A stretch of DNA of 64,000 nt from Micromonospora rhizosphaerae (lineage in GTDB: Bacteria > Actinomycetota > Actinomycetes > Mycobacteriales > Micromonosporaceae): positions 434,001-498,000 of the forward strand of contig NZ_FMHV01000002.1 in NCBI RefSeq assembly GCF_900091465.1, read 5' to 3'. This document shows positions 51,446 to 60,208 of this stretch, one piece after another. The notes beneath the pieces are model-generated. The model was not told where the DNA came from. It searched no databases and saw only the letters and a list, made by a program, of their open reading frames with translations. Position 1 is the stretch's first letter. Each line of letters opens with the position of its first letter. The position numbers and the translations under genes are program-made.

Positions 51446-51558
51446 CCGGATAACCTGCCCGCCATGACCGACCCCACTCACGCGCTGTCGTTCGGGACGG
51501 CGGCCGACGCCTTCGAGCTGCCGTACCGGACGATCGTCTTCCGGCCCGGCGGCGCTGA
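51446..51558 (+). pseudogene. Collapsed duplicate of the adjacent methyltransferase gene
   Basis: The segment contains the promoter and first ~16 codons of the neighbouring gene (MTDPTHALSFGTAADA) joined near 51512 to a copy of its last ~14 codons (ELPYRTIVFRPGG). It ends with the same GGCGGCGCTGA, but one base is missing, so the stop is out of frame. About 640 bp of the middle are absent. It stays in frame with the intact gene, giving a 306-codon open frame. Confidence 0.85.
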
Positions 51559-51630
51559 ACCCGACGCGACGCCCCGGGTCCGGCGGTCTCCATGGGCGCG
51601 GCAGGGGCCGCCCGGCTTCCCGTTCCCGGA

Positions 51631-51636
51631 TAACCT
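51631..51636 (+). promoter_or_regulatory. -10 box of the methyltransferase gene (duplicated at 51451-51456)
   Basis: TAACCT lies 7 nt before the ATG of the intact gene. The same GGATAACCTGCC context precedes the remnant 180 bp upstream, so the promoter was duplicated too. Both lack a Shine-Dalgarno. Confidence 0.5.
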
Positions 51637-51643
51637 GCCGGCC

Positions 51644-52384
51644 ATGACGGACCTGACTCAGGCGCTCTCCTTCGGCGTCGCCGCTGCCGAGTACGACCGG
51701 TTCCGACCCCGCTACCCCGAGGCGGCGCTGCGCTGGGCCCTGGACGGACTGGCCACGCCCGCGCAGGTCGTCGACCTCGGCGCCGGCACGGGCATCCTCA
51801 CCCGCGGGCTGCTCGACCTCGGCCACGAGGTGACCCCGGTCGAACCGGACCCGGGAATGCGGGCCGAGCTGGACTTGGCCACTCCCGACACCGCCGCCCT
51901 CGCGGGCAGCGCCGAGTCGATGCCGCTGCCGGACGGCTCAGCGGACGCAGTGCTGGTGGGGCAGGCGTACCACTGGTTCGACCGAGAGCGCGCGCACCCG
52001 GAGATCGCCCGAGTGCTCCGGCCGGGCGGAACCTTCGCCCCGATCTGGAACATCCGGGACGAGCGGGTGGCCTGGGTGGCGGAGCTGAGCCGAGTCGCCC
52101 ACCTCGGCTACAACGCCGGCAACTTGATCGAGAAGTACGCCGACTTCGGCCCGGCCTTCGGCGGGGTGGAGCTGGGCGAGTTCGCCCACACGACCACGCT
52201 GACCCCGGACGAGGTGGTGGGGATGCTGCACACCCGGTCGTACTGGCTCACCGCCCCGCCGAAGGAGCAGGAGAAGGTGGACCGGGAGCTGCGGCAGCTC
52301 TTCGCCACGCACCCGGACCTGGCCGGGCGGGAGACCGTCGAGCTGCCGTACCGGACGCTGGTCTTCCGGGCCCGGCGGCGCTGA
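51644..52384 (+). CDS. SAM-dependent methyltransferase (class I)
   Basis: A 246-aa methyltransferase: motif I VVDLGAGTGILTRGLLDLG, acidic motif VTPVEPDPGMRAEL, then ADAVLVGQAYHWFDRERAH and ARVLRPGGTFAPIWN. The GQAYHWF segment is typical of the Crg1/trans-aconitate-type small-molecule methyltransferases. The ATG at 51644 was chosen over the in-frame ATG at 51464 because it carries the conserved domain's usual N-terminus and its own TAACCT box; the upstream part is a remnant duplicate. The substrate is unknown. It is convergent with coaX. Confidence 0.87.
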   Translation: MTDLTQALSFGVAAAEYDRFRPRYPEAALRWALDGLATPAQVVDLGAGTGILTRGLLDLGHEVTPVEPDPGMRAELDLATPDTAALAGSAESMPLPDGSADAVLVGQAYHWFDRERAHPEIARVLRPGGTFAPIWNIRDERVAWVAELSRVAHLGYNAGNLIEKYADFGPAFGGVELGEFAHTTTLTPDEVVGMLHTRSYWLTAPPKEQEKVDRELRQLFATHPDLAGRETVELPYRTLVFRARRR

Positions 52385-52403
52385 CGGACCTGCGGCGGCC
52401 GGG

Positions 52404-53162
52404 TCAGGTGTTGCGCTCGTAGACCATCCGCAGGCCGATCAGGGTGATCATCGGCTCGTGGTGGGTGATGGTCCGGCACTCGTTGATCACCAGGGGGGCC
52501 AGCCCGCCGGTGGCGATCACCGCCTTCACCTCGCCCAACTCCTCGGCCATCCGCTCGACGATCCGGTCCACCTGGCCGGCGAAGCCGAAGTAGAGGCCGG
52601 ACTGGAGGCACTCGACGGTGTTCTTGCCGATCACCGAGCGGGGCCGGGTCGCCTCCACCTTGCGCAGCTGGGCGGCGCGGGCGGCCAGTGCGTCGAAGGA
52701 GATCTCGATGCCGGGCGCGAAGGCACCGCCGAGGAACTCGCCCCGGCCGCTGATCACGTCGAAGTTGGTGGTGGTGCCGAAGTCCACCACGATGGACGGC
52801 CCGCCGTAGAGGGTGTACGCGGCCAGGGTGTTGACCACCCGGTCGGCGCCGACCTCCTTGGGGTTGTCGATGGCGAGCTGCACCCCGGTACGCACCCCGG
52901 GCTCGACGATCACGCTCGGCAGGTCGACGTAGTAGCGGGCCAGCATGGTGCGCAGCGAGCGCAGCGCGGCCGGCACCGTCGAGCAGGCGGACACCCCGGT
53001 GATCTCCACGGCGTCACCGGCCAGCAGCCCGCGGAACATCAGGCCGAGCTCGTCCGCCGTCGAACGGGCGTCGGTCTTGATCCGCCAGGAGTGCACCAGC
53101 TTGTCGCCGTCGAAGGTCGCCAGCACGGTGTTGGTGTTTCCGATGTCGATGCAGAGCAGCAC
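52404..53162 (-). CDS. coaX: Type III pantothenate kinase
   Basis: A 252-aa ASKHA-fold kinase that phosphorylates pantothenate in CoA synthesis. Visible motifs: CIDIGNTNTVLATFDG (phosphate 1), VDFGTTTNFDVIS, and GGAFAPGIEISFDAL. The GTG start lies 6 nt from TAGGCT, so it is leaderless and has its own promoter, although it continues the nadB-nadC direction. panC and panD of the same pathway are encoded a few kb upstream. Confidence 0.94.
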   Translation of the reverse strand: MLLCIDIGNTNTVLATFDGDKLVHSWRIKTDARSTADELGLMFRGLLAGDAVEITGVSACSTVPAALRSLRTMLARYYVDLPSVIVEPGVRTGVQLAIDNPKEVGADRVVNTLAAYTLYGGPSIVVDFGTTTNFDVISGRGEFLGGAFAPGIEISFDALAARAAQLRKVEATRPRSVIGKNTVECLQSGLYFGFAGQVDRIVERMAEELGEVKAVIATGGLAPLVINECRTITHHEPMITLIGLRMVYERNT

Positions 53163-53168
53163 GCACGC

Positions 53169-53174
53169 AGCCTA
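53169..53174 (-). promoter_or_regulatory. -10 box of coaX (leaderless)
   Basis: TAGGCT on the minus strand lies 6 nt before the coaX GTG, in the 32-bp gap after nadC. Confidence 0.45.
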
Positions 53175-53194
53175 GACGCCGCCCGGCAACGGCC

Positions 53195-54091
53195 TCACTC
53201 CGTCCGCAGGTCCAGCGCGATGTCCAGGATCGGCGAGGAGTGGGTCAGCGCGCCCACCGACAGGAAGTCCACCCCGGTCGCGCCGTACTCGGCCGCCATT
53301 GACAGGGTCAGCCCGCCGGTCGCCTCCAGCTCGGCCCGGTCCCCCACCGCCGCGACCACCTCGCGCAGCTGCGCCGGGGTCATGTTGTCCAGCAGCAGGA
53401 AGTCGGCCCCGGCCTCGACGGCCTCCACCGCCTCGGCGAGCGTGTCCACCTCGACCTGCACGGGCACGTCCGGGAAAGCCTCCCGGACCCGGCGGTAGGC
53501 CGCCCCGATCCCACTCGCGGCGAGCTTGTGATTGTCCTTGATCATCGCGACGTCGTGCAGGCCCATCCGCTTGTTGGTGCCGCCGCCCGCCCGGACCGCG
53601 TACTTCTCCAGGGCGCGCAGGCCGGGCGTGGTCTTCCGGGTGTCCAGCACCATGGCCTTGGTGCCGGCCAGGGCGTCCGCCCAGGCCCGGGTGTGGGTGG
53701 CCACCCCGGACATCCGGCTGAGCAGGTTGAGCGCCGTCCGCTCGGCGGTGAGCAGCAGCCGGGTCGGGCCGGTCACCGTGGCCAGCACGTCGCCGCGCGC
53801 CACCCGCTGGCCGTCGTGGGCGACCAGCGACACCTCGACGGTACGGTCCGACCCGGTCACCTCGCCGACCAGCTCGAACACCGCCGCGGCCACGGCCAGC
53901 CCGGCCACCACGCCGTTGGCGCGGGCGACCAGATCGGCGGTGTCGTTCTGCGCGGCCGGGATGGTGGCCACGCTGGTTACGTCGAGGAAGTCCGGGCCGA
54001 GGTCCTCGGTGAGCGCGTCGACGATGACCTCCCGCACCCGCGCCGGGTCCAGGCCACCGGCCCGCAACGCCTGCTCCGTCGACTCCCTCAC
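53195..54091 (-). CDS. nadC: Nicotinate-nucleotide diphosphorylase (carboxylating)
   Basis: A ~298-aa quinolinate phosphoribosyltransferase of de novo NAD synthesis. Characteristic segments are DTRKTTPGLRALEKYAV, GGGTNKRMGLHD, MIKDNH and LDNMTPAQLREVV. The GTG at 54091 (VRESTEQALR) has AGGAG 7 nt upstream and is preferred; the GTG at 54112, whose GTGA overlaps the nadB stop, is the alternative. It follows nadB, which makes [14 protein letters not shown]; nadA is not in the window. Confidence 0.94.
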   Translation of the reverse strand: MRESTEQALRAGGLDPARVREVIVDALTEDLGPDFLDVTSVATIPAAQNDTADLVARANGVVAGLAVAAAVFELVGEVTGSDRTVEVSLVAHDGQRVARGDVLATVTGPTRLLLTAERTALNLLSRMSGVATHTRAWADALAGTKAMVLDTRKTTPGLRALEKYAVRAGGGTNKRMGLHDVAMIKDNHKLAASGIGAAYRRVREAFPDVPVQVEVDTLAEAVEAVEAGADFLLLDNMTPAQLREVVAAVGDRAELEATGGLTLSMAAEYGATGVDFLSVGALTHSSPILDIALDLRTE

Positions 54092-54108
54092 CGGCTCACT
54101 CCTCGCAC

Positions 54109-55803
54109 TCACGCTGACTCCTCCCACTGCTGCGTCAACCGCCCCTGCGCTCCGACCGCCTCGACGAGGTGGCCGAGCCACCGCTCGTCGGTGATCGGGA
54201 AGTCCTCGCGCCAGTGGCACCCCCGGGTCTCCTGGCGGGCGTACGCGGCGGCGACCAGCGTCGCCGCCACGGTGATCAGGTTCGTCGCCTCCCAGTCGGC
54301 GGTACGCGGCGTGCCGCGGCTGGTGCCGATCTCGCTCAGCGTCGCCGCCGTGGCGGCCAGGGTCGCCGCCGAGCGGAGCACCCCGGCCCCCCGGGTCATC
54401 GCCCGCTGCAGGGCCGGCGTGCCCTCGGCCGGCACCACCCAGCCCTCGCCGCCCACCCAGGCGCCGGTCTCCGCCGGCCTGGCCTGGTCGGGCAGGCCGG
54501 CGGCGATGTCCTCCGCGATCCGCCGGGAGAAGACCAGCCCCTCCAGCAGCGAGTTGCTGGCCAGCCGGTTCGCGCCGTGCACGCCGGTGCAGGCGACCTC
54601 GCCGCACGCGTACAGGCCGGGGATGGAGGTCCGGCCGTGCAGGTCGGTACGGACGCCGCCGGAGGCGTAGTGGGCCGCCGGGGCGACCGGGATCAGGTCG
54701 GTGGCTGGGTCGACGCCGATGGCCAGGCAGGACGCGACGATCGTCGGGAAGCGCCCGGCCAGGAAGTCCCCGCCGAGATGCCGGGCATCGAGGTAGACAT
54801 GGTCCGCGCCGGTGGCCAGCAGCACCCGGTGGATGCCCTTGGCCACCACGTCCCGGGGGGCCAGCTCGGCCAGCTCGTGCTGGCCGACCATGAACCGCTT
54901 GCCGTCCGCGTCGACCAGATGGGCCCCCTCGCCACGCAGCGCCTCGGAGACCAAGGGCTGCTGGGCCCGCCCGACGCCGGGCACGCCCGCCCCGGCCGGG
55001 GTGATCAGCGCGGTCGGGTGGAACTGGACGAACTCGACGTCGGTGACCGCCGCGCCGGCCCGCATCGCCAGGGCCACCCCGTCGCCGGTGGAGACCGCCG
55101 GGTTGGTGGTGGCCGAGAAGATCTGCCCCAGCCCGCCGGTGGCCAGCACCACCGCCCGGGCCAGCAGCGCGCCGACGCCGTCCTCGCTGCCCTCGCCGAG
55201 CACGTGCAGGGTGATGCCGCAGGCCGGGCCGAGCCCGCCGGGGCCGTCGCCGGGGGCACGGAGCAGGTCCAACACCAGGGCGTGCTCGACGAGCCGGATC
55301 CACGGGTCGCGCCGGACCGCCGCCTGCAGCGCCCGCTGCACCTCGGCCCCGGTGGCGTCCCCACCGGCGTGCACGATCCGGTCGGCCCGGTGGCCGCCCT
55401 CCCGGGTGAGCATCAGCGAGCCGTCCGGGTTCCGGTCGAACTCGGCGCCGATCCGGATCAGCTCCCGCAGCCGGGTCGGCCCCTCCTCCACCAGCACCCG
55501 GACCGCGGCCGGATCGCAGAGACCGACGCCGGCGATCTCGGTGTCCGCGGCGTGCGCCGCCGGGGTGTCCGTCGGGTCGAGCACCGCGGCGATGCCGCCC
55601 TGCGCCCAGCGGGTCGAGCCCTCCTCGATGTTGACCTTGGTGACCACGGTGACGTGCAGCCCCGCCTCGCGCAGGTGCAGCGCGGCGGTCAGGCCGGCGA
55701 CCCCGGAGCCAACGACGATCACGTCGGTGGTCTCCACCCAGCCGGGCGCGGGCGCGGCCAGCAGTCTGGGCAGGGCCGGCAGGTCGACGCTGGGAAGGTC
55801 CAT
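54109..55803 (-). CDS. nadB: [10 protein letters not shown] oxidase
   Basis: A 564-aa FAD enzyme oxidising [10 protein letters not shown] to [14 protein letters not shown]. FAD-binding motif VIVVGSGVAGLTAALHL, substrate/FAD region STRWAQGGIAAVL, and the family pattern EFVQFHPTALI and GLYACGEVACTGVHGANRLASN are present, distinguishing it from succinate dehydrogenase flavoprotein by context and the missing C-terminal iron-sulfur partner gene. Start choice: the ATG at 55803 lies 8 bp after the panD stop; an ATG at 55824 would overlap panD. It is coupled to nadC at the 3' end. Confidence 0.94.
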   Translation of the reverse strand: MDLPSVDLPALPRLLAAPAPGWVETTDVIVVGSGVAGLTAALHLREAGLHVTVVTKVNIEEGSTRWAQGGIAAVLDPTDTPAAHAADTEIAGVGLCDPAAVRVLVEEGPTRLRELIRIGAEFDRNPDGSLMLTREGGHRADRIVHAGGDATGAEVQRALQAAVRRDPWIRLVEHALVLDLLRAPGDGPGGLGPACGITLHVLGEGSEDGVGALLARAVVLATGGLGQIFSATTNPAVSTGDGVALAMRAGAAVTDVEFVQFHPTALITPAGAGVPGVGRAQQPLVSEALRGEGAHLVDADGKRFMVGQHELAELAPRDVVAKGIHRVLLATGADHVYLDARHLGGDFLAGRFPTIVASCLAIGVDPATDLIPVAPAAHYASGGVRTDLHGRTSIPGLYACGEVACTGVHGANRLASNSLLEGLVFSRRIAEDIAAGLPDQARPAETGAWVGGEGWVVPAEGTPALQRAMTRGAGVLRSAATLAATAATLSEIGTSRGTPRTADWEATNLITVAATLVAAAYARQETRGCHWREDFPITDERWLGHLVEAVGAQGRLTQQWEESA

Positions 55804-55811
55804 GACCACAG

Positions 55812-56405
55812 TCAACCCGAACATCCCTCATCCCGGACGCCGGGGGCGCGACGAGTGGTTTCGGCTACCCCGTCCTCGCCCCCGCGATCTTGCACGTTGG
55901 GTGCCCGCATTTCGGGGCGTAAGGGGCGGAACGCCAACCCCAACTGCAAGATCGCGAGGCAGGGGTGGGACGGGGGGTCAGGGGTGGTGGTGGCGAGGGG
56001 GTTGGGGATGGGGGTGCCGGCGGTGCCGGGGGTGGCGGTCGCCGGGTCGGCCGTCAGGTCGACGATCTTGTTGTCGGTGTCGACGTGGACCACCCGGGGC
56101 TGGTAGGAGCGGGCCTCGGCGTCGTCCATCTGGCCGTACGAGATGAGGATGACCAGGTCACCCGGGTGCACCAGGTGCGCGGCCGCGCCGTTGATGCCGA
56201 TCACGCCGCTGGCCCGCCGGCCGGGGATCACGTACGTCTCCAGCCGGGCCCCGTTGGTGATGTCCACGATCGCCACCTGCTCGCCGGGGAGCAGGTCGGC
56301 CGCGTCGAGCAGATCCTCGTCCACGGTCACCGAGCCGACGTAGTGCAGGTCGGCCTGGGTCACCGTAGCCCGGTGGATCTTCGACTTGAGCATGGTGCGG
56401 AGCAT
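55812..56405 (-). CDS. panD: Aspartate 1-decarboxylase with atypical C-terminal extension
   Basis: A 197-aa product, where the family is usually 115-140 aa. Residues 1-120 are a normal Pan[20 protein letters not shown], the self-cleavage site before Ser in HYVGSVTVD (pyruvoyl group), and [19 protein letters not shown]. It makes beta-alanine for pantothenate. The last ~75 residues are Pro/Thr- then Arg-rich and not family-like; much of them is encoded by an inverted-repeat element (55883-55956) lying in the open frame. The true functional end is probably near residue 130. AAAGG precedes the ATG. Confidence 0.9.
   Translation of the reverse strand: MLRTMLKSKIHRATVTQADLHYVGSVTVDEDLLDAADLLPGEQVAIVDITNGARLETYVIPGRRASGVIGINGAAAHLVHPGDLVILISYGQMDDAEARSYQPRVVHVDTDNKIVDLTADPATATPGTAGTPIPNPLATTTPDPPSHPCLAILQLGLAFRPLRPEMRAPNVQDRGGEDGVAETTRRAPGVRDEGCSG
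55883..55956. repeat. Inverted-repeat element inside the 3' part of panD
   Basis: CGCGATCTTGCA (55883-55894) pairs with TGCAAGATCGCG (55945-55956), and GTTGGG with CCCAAC inside it after a one-base bulge, making an 18-bp imperfect stem around a ~38-nt loop. I recall similar GCGATCTTGCA palindromes as dispersed elements in Micromonosporaceae; only one copy is in this window. Confidence 0.75.
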
Positions 56406-56438
56406 CGGGGTGCCTTTCAGCAGGTGTGGTGGTGGGAG

Positions 56439-57287
56439 TCAGGACTGCGGGGCGAGCTGGATCGCCGCGTTGTCGATCAGCCGGGTGGTGCCGACCCACG
56501 CGGCGATCAACAGCCGCGCCGGACCGGTCACCGGGCCCGGCTCCAGATCGGGGTCGGTGAGCACCAGGTAGTCGAGCTGGGCTCCGGGCGTACCGGAGTC
56601 GAAGGCCCGGTGGGCGGCGGCCAGCACCGCCCCGGCATCCCGACCCTGCTTGGCGGCCGCGACGCCGGCCCGCAGCGCGGCGGAGAGGCTCAGCGCGGCC
56701 TGCCGCTCCGGCGCGGAGAGGTAGCGGTTACGGCTGGACAGGGCCAGCCCGTCCGGCTCCCGCACGGTCGGCACGCCGACCACCGCGACCGGCACGTCCA
56801 GGTCCCGGGCCATCCGCCGGACCAGGGTGAGCTGCTGGTAGTCCTTCTCGCCGAAGAAGGCCAGGTCGGGACGGGTGAGCTGGAGCAGTTTCAGGACCAC
56901 AGTGAGCACCCCGTGGAAGAAGCCGGGCCGGCTCTGCCCCTCCAGGTCCTCGCCGAGCTGGCCGGGGTTGACCCGGACCCGGGGCTGACCGTCCGGATAC
57001 ATCTCGGCCACCGAGGGGGCGAAGACCACGTCCGCGCCGGCCCGCCGGCAGACCTCCAGGTCCCCGTCGAGGGTGCGCGGGTACCGGTCGAAGTCCTCGT
57101 TCGGGCCGAACTGGAGCGGGTTGACGAAGATCGTGACGATGACGTGGTCGGCCTGCTCGCGGGCGGCCCGGAGCAGCGTCTCGTGCCCGGAGTGCAGCGC
57201 GCCCATGGTCATCACGACGCCGACGGTGCCCTTCATGCCGTCCCGCGCCGCCGCCAGCTCCTTGCGCGTGTGCACCAGCTCCGTCAT
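56439..57287 (-). CDS. panC: Pantothenate synthetase
   Basis: A 282-aa nucleotidyltransferase-fold ligase joining pantoate and beta-alanine with ATP. Motifs: [16 protein letters not shown] (HIGH-like MGALHxGH), [14 protein letters not shown], and [10 protein letters not shown] with [18 protein letters not shown] lies 8 nt before the ATG, inside the end of the upstream gene; ATG and TGA overlap (ATGA), so translation is coupled. panD follows after 33 bp. Confidence 0.95.
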   Translation of the reverse strand: MTELVHTRKELAAARDGMKGTVGVVMTMGALHSGHETLLRAAREQADHVIVTIFVNPLQFGPNEDFDRYPRTLDGDLEVCRRAGADVVFAPSVAEMYPDGQPRVRVNPGQLGEDLEGQSRPGFFHGVLTVVLKLLQLTRPDLAFFGEKDYQQLTLVRRMARDLDVPVAVVGVPTVREPDGLALSSRNRYLSAPERQAALSLSAALRAGVAAAKQGRDAGAVLAAAHRAFDSGTPGAQLDYLVLTDPDLEPGPVTGPARLLIAAWVGTTRLIDNAAIQLAPQS

Positions 57288-58261
57288 GCGGCCACCTCCC
57301 GGTCCCGCCCACTCAGCACGTCCAGCAGCGACTCCGCGTCCACCGGGCGCAGCCGCCCGGCCGCGATCGCCCGGTCCGCGGTCCGTCTTGCCAACGCCAG
57401 GTAGGGCGCCACGGATTCCGGCGCGGTCGCCGCCAGCCGGACCAGGTGCCGGCGTACGGTGCCCGAGTCGCCCCGGGAGACCGGGCCGGTCAGCGCGTCG
57501 TCGCCGAGCCGCAGGGCGTTCTCCAGCGCCGCCCGCAGCAGCGGGGCGAGCACCTTCTCCGGCTGGCCCACCCCGGCGTCGCGCAGCCGGTCGGCCGCCT
57601 CGTTGACCAGGGTGACCAGGTGGTTCGCGCCGTGTGCCAGGGCCGCGTGGTAGAGCGGCCGGTCCGCCTCAGCCACCCACTCCGGTACGCCGCCGAGGTC
57701 GGCGACCAGCCGGGCGGCGAACGGCCGCAGCTCGGCCGGGGCGGTGACGCCGTACGAGATGCCGGGCAGGCGGCTGAGGTCGTCCGGCGTACCGGTGAAG
57801 GTCATCGCCGGGTGCAGGGCGAGCGGCCGGGCGCCGACGGCGGCGGCCGGGCCGAGGACGGCCAGCCCGTGGGCGCCGGAGGTGTGCGCGACGACCTGAC
57901 CAGGGCGCAGCGCGCCGGCCTCGGCCAGGGCGGCCACCACGCCGGCCAGCGCGTCGTCGGGGACGGCCACGATCAGCAGGTCGGTGGCGGCCCGGGCCAC
58001 CGCGGTCGCGGAGCGGTTGGGGGTCTCCGGGAGCAGCAGGGCCAGCCGGGCCTTCGTGGCCCCGGAGGCGCCGGAGGCGGCGACCACCCGGTGGCCGGCC
58101 GCGGCGAGGGCGGCGCCGAGCACGGCACCGACCCGACCGGCGCCGATCACACCGACGGTGAGGGTGCGGGGAAAGAGCAGCGGGGCGCCGGCAGAGGCGC
58201 CTCCCGACGGTGCGGCGGGCCCGTGCGGGGCGGCCGGACGCGGGCGCAGCGGTGCGCTCAT
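57284..58261 (-). CDS. Rossmann-fold/DUF2520 protein of the pantothenate operon
   Basis: A 325-aa protein: an N-terminal NAD(P)-binding domain ([22 protein letters not shown]) and a helical C-terminal DUF2520 domain ([26 protein letters not shown]). The layout resembles 6-phosphogluconate/ketopantoate reductases. Its position immediately upstream of panC with a 4-bp overlap, conserved in actinobacteria, suggests a role in pantoate supply (a PanE-like ketopantoate reductase); this is inference. The first ~35 residues are Pro/Ala-rich. The promoter lies in the 194-bp gap to the divergent methyltransferase gene. Confidence 0.82.
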   Translation of the reverse strand: MSAPLRPRPAAPHGPAAPSGGASAGAPLLFPRTLTVGVIGAGRVGAVLGAALAAAGHRVVAASGASGATKARLALLLPETPNRSATAVARAATDLLIVAVPDDALAGVVAALAEAGALRPGQVVAHTSGAHGLAVLGPAAAVGARPLALHPAMTFTGTPDDLSRLPGISYGVTAPAELRPFAARLVADLGGVPEWVAEADRPLYHAALAHGANHLVTLVNEAADRLRDAGVGQPEKVLAPLLRAALENALRLGDDALTGPVSRGDSGTVRRHLVRLAATAPESVAPYLALARRTADRAIAAGRLRPVDAESLLDVLSGRDREVAA

Positions 58262-58323
58262 GGCAACGATCCAGTCCTCGGAGGGGGTACCGGTCGATCG
58301 CAAGTATGCGCCGGGATTACGCA

Positions 58324-58347
58324 GTGAAAACAAGCATGTGTGAAAAC
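58324..58347. promoter_or_regulatory. Direct repeat in the DUF2520 / MidA-like divergent region
   Basis: GTGAAAAC occurs at 58324-58331 and 58340-58347 (16-bp period). On the minus strand TTTTCA in the first copy and CATACT 16 bp downstream could be the -35/-10 of the DUF2520-pan-nad operon. Confidence 0.35.
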
Positions 58348-58443
58348 CTTCACCGAGGGTGTAGACGGCGGAATTCCGGGCACGACCTGGCCCCGTCGAC
58401 ACGCGGGTCCGCGGCCGCTTTTTGGCGTCCCGTGCAGTGCCCG

Positions 58444-58449
58444 TACGGT
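58444..58449 (+). promoter_or_regulatory. -10 box of the MidA-like gene (leaderless)
   Basis: TACGGT lies 6 nt before the GTG at 58456 and no Shine-Dalgarno is present. Confidence 0.45.
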
Positions 58450-58455
58450 CGGCGG

Positions 58456-59538
58456 GTGACCTTTCCGGAGGACCGGCTGCCCTGGCGCGTGGCGATGGAC
58501 GGGGCGCTCTACGGGCCCGGGGGCTTCTTCGTCTCCGGGGCCGGGCCGGCCGCCCACTTCCGCACCAGCGTGCACGCCTCTCCGGTCTTCGCTGCCGCCC
58601 TGCTCCGCTTGATCTCCGAGATCGACACCGCGCTCGGCCACCCTTCTCAGCTGGATGTGGTCGACGTCGGCGCTGGCCGCGGTGAACTCCTCTCGGCCCT
58701 CGCTGTTTCCGGTGGTTCCGCAGTCGCCGTCCGCCCGTCACCCTCCGCCTCGGAGGTCGCCGCCGGTACGTCGGTCGCCCATCCGGAAAATCCAGAGCCG
58801 TTCGGCCGCCGACTGCGGCTCACCGCCGTCGAGCGGGCAGCCCGGCCGGAGTACCTGCCGGAGCAGATCGAGTGGTCGGATCAGATCCCGAGCGGGATCA
58901 CGGGATTGCTGCTGGCCACCGAGTGGCTGGACAACGTTCCGCTGGACGTGGCGGTGCGGACCGAGGACGGCTGGCGCTATCTGCTGGTGGACCCGGCCAG
59001 TGGCGAGGAGTCGGTCGGTGAGCCGGTGAGCCGGGTCGACGCGGACTGGCTGGACAGGTGGTGGCCGAGTGCCGCGATCGGAGCACGGGCCGAGATCGGC
59101 CGGACGAGGGACCAGGCCTGGGCCGACGCGGTTGGGAAGATCGACCGGGGATGTGCCCTGGCCGTCGACTACGGGCACCTGCGCGACGACCGGCCCGTGG
59201 ACGGCAGCCTCACCGGGTACCGGGGTGGGCGGCAGGTGCCGCCGGTGCCGGACGGGTCGTGCGACGTCACCGCGCACGTCGCCATGGACTCGGTCGCCTC
59301 CGCCGGTGAGCGGGTCGCCCGGTGTACGTACTCCCTGATCTCGCAGCGGGAGGCGCTGCGGGCGCTCGGGGCGGACGGCGGGCGACCGCCGCTGAGCCTG
59401 GCCGCCAGCGACCCGGCCGGCTACGTCCGGGCGCTCGCCGCCGCCTCGTCGGTGGCCGAGCTGACCGACCCGGCCGGCCTCGGTGGGCACTGGTGGCTGC
59501 TCCAACCGGTGGGCGTGCCGCTCGTAGTCTGTCGCTAG
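58456..59538 (+). CDS. SAM-dependent methyltransferase, MidA/NDUFAF7-like
   Basis: A 360-aa protein. It opens LPWRVAMDGALYGPGGFFV and has the class I motif VVDVGAGRGELLSAL, then GITGLLLATEWLDNVPLDVA and ALAVDYGHLRDDRP, the pattern of the MidA/NDUFAF7 family. Family knowledge: eukaryotic NDUFAF7 methylates an arginine of the complex I NDUFS2 (NuoD) subunit. A NuoD paralogue is encoded 0.7 kb downstream, so a modification partner relationship is possible (inference). GTG start, leaderless. It ends with a 4-bp overlap with the convergent small coiled-coil gene. Confidence 0.82.
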   Translation: MTFPEDRLPWRVAMDGALYGPGGFFVSGAGPAAHFRTSVHASPVFAAALLRLISEIDTALGHPSQLDVVDVGAGRGELLSALAVSGGSAVAVRPSPSASEVAAGTSVAHPENPEPFGRRLRLTAVERAARPEYLPEQIEWSDQIPSGITGLLLATEWLDNVPLDVAVRTEDGWRYLLVDPASGEESVGEPVSRVDADWLDRWWPSAAIGARAEIGRTRDQAWADAVGKIDRGCALAVDYGHLRDDRPVDGSLTGYRGGRQVPPVPDGSCDVTAHVAMDSVASAGERVARCTYSLISQREALRALGADGGRPPLSLAASDPAGYVRALAAASSVAELTDPAGLGGHWWLLQPVGVPLVVCR

Positions 59539-59795
59539 CGGGTGGGTCGCGACCGTCGCCGCGACAGCTGAAGCTGGACCAGCCGCAGGTTCGGCGTCTC
59601 CGAGTACAACGCCGCGTTGATCGCGCCGAACGCCACCCCAGGAGCCCGCTTCGCCCGGTCGAGGTCCTCGGTCACCCGAGCGATCAACGTCAGCCGACAG
59701 CGCAGGTCGAACAGCTCCCGCCGCGAGCACAGCAATGCGGTCTCCAGCCCTTTCACCCGCTCGCGTAGCCACTCCAGCTCGGCCGCCTGCTCCAC
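59535..59795 (-). CDS. Small coiled-coil protein of unknown function
   Basis: An 86-aa protein beginning VEQAAELEWLRERVKGLETA, a probable coiled coil of ~40 residues, followed by a helical region (DRAKRAPGVAFGAINAALYS) and a basic tail. GGAGGG lies 7 nt before the GTG, one of the strongest ribosome-binding sites in the window, which supports a real gene and this start over the longer open frame. It overlaps the 3' end of the MidA-like gene by 4 bp. No family was recognised. Confidence 0.68.
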   Translation of the reverse strand: MEQAAELEWLRERVKGLETALLCSRRELFDLRCRLTLIARVTEDLDRAKRAPGVAFGAINAALYSETPNLRLVQLQLSRRRSRPTR

Positions 59796-59938
59796 GTGCC
59801 GCTCCCTCCGATCGGGTTGAGGTGGCGACCGCCCGCCGGGTTCGGGTCCTCCATCGGACGGCCACCACGGGATTACTCTGAGCCACTTGAAAGGACTGCG
59901 CAAGTAGGTATACGCAAATCGGCACTGCCGGATCGGCC

Positions 59939-59944
59939 TACGGT
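59939..59944 (+). promoter_or_regulatory. -10 box of the AlpA-like gene (leaderless)
   Basis: TACGGT lies 6 nt before the GTG at 59951, the same box sequence as for the MidA-like gene. Confidence 0.45.
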
Positions 59945-59950
59945 CGCCGT

Positions 59951-60166
59951 GTGGGTGACGTCCCGGGTCCGCTGGTCGGTCCGCATGAGCTGCAGGAGCT
60001 GCTCGGCGTGAGCCGGACCCGGATGCGCCAGCTCGTCCGCTACCCGACCTTCCCCAAGCCTTTTCAACGCTTGCATGGAATGACCGTCTGGCTGCGCGCC
60101 GATGTCGAGGCTTGGATCGCCGAGCACCGCCCACCGCGGGTGACCGACGGCGACGAAGCCGAGTAA
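59951..60166 (+). CDS. AlpA/excisionase-type helix-turn-helix protein
   Basis: A 71-aa protein whose core LVGPHELQELLGVSRTRMRQ and PKPFQRLHGMTVWLRADVEAWI match the MerR-like/AlpA wHTH used by small regulators and excisionases. No integrase or attachment site is near, so a chromosomal regulator is more likely than phage excisionase. It lies 42 bp upstream of nuoD on the same strand and could share its transcript. Confidence 0.78.
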   Translation: MGDVPGPLVGPHELQELLGVSRTRMRQLVRYPTFPKPFQRLHGMTVWLRADVEAWIAEHRPPRVTDGDEAE

Positions 60167-60208
60167 CCGCGAATACCGACAACCGTCGCCCATGGCACGA
60201 TGGCGGGC

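Noticed and set aside
59951..60166. Phage excisionase as part of an integrated element
   Set aside because: No integrase, attachment repeats or phage genes within reach; housekeeping genes lie on both sides.
59796..60182. Upstream extension of the small coiled-coil gene to a 215-aa protein
   Set aside because: The strong GGAGGG site 7 nt before the GTG at 59795 fixes the start; the extension is Arg/Pro-rich and overlaps the AlpA-like gene.
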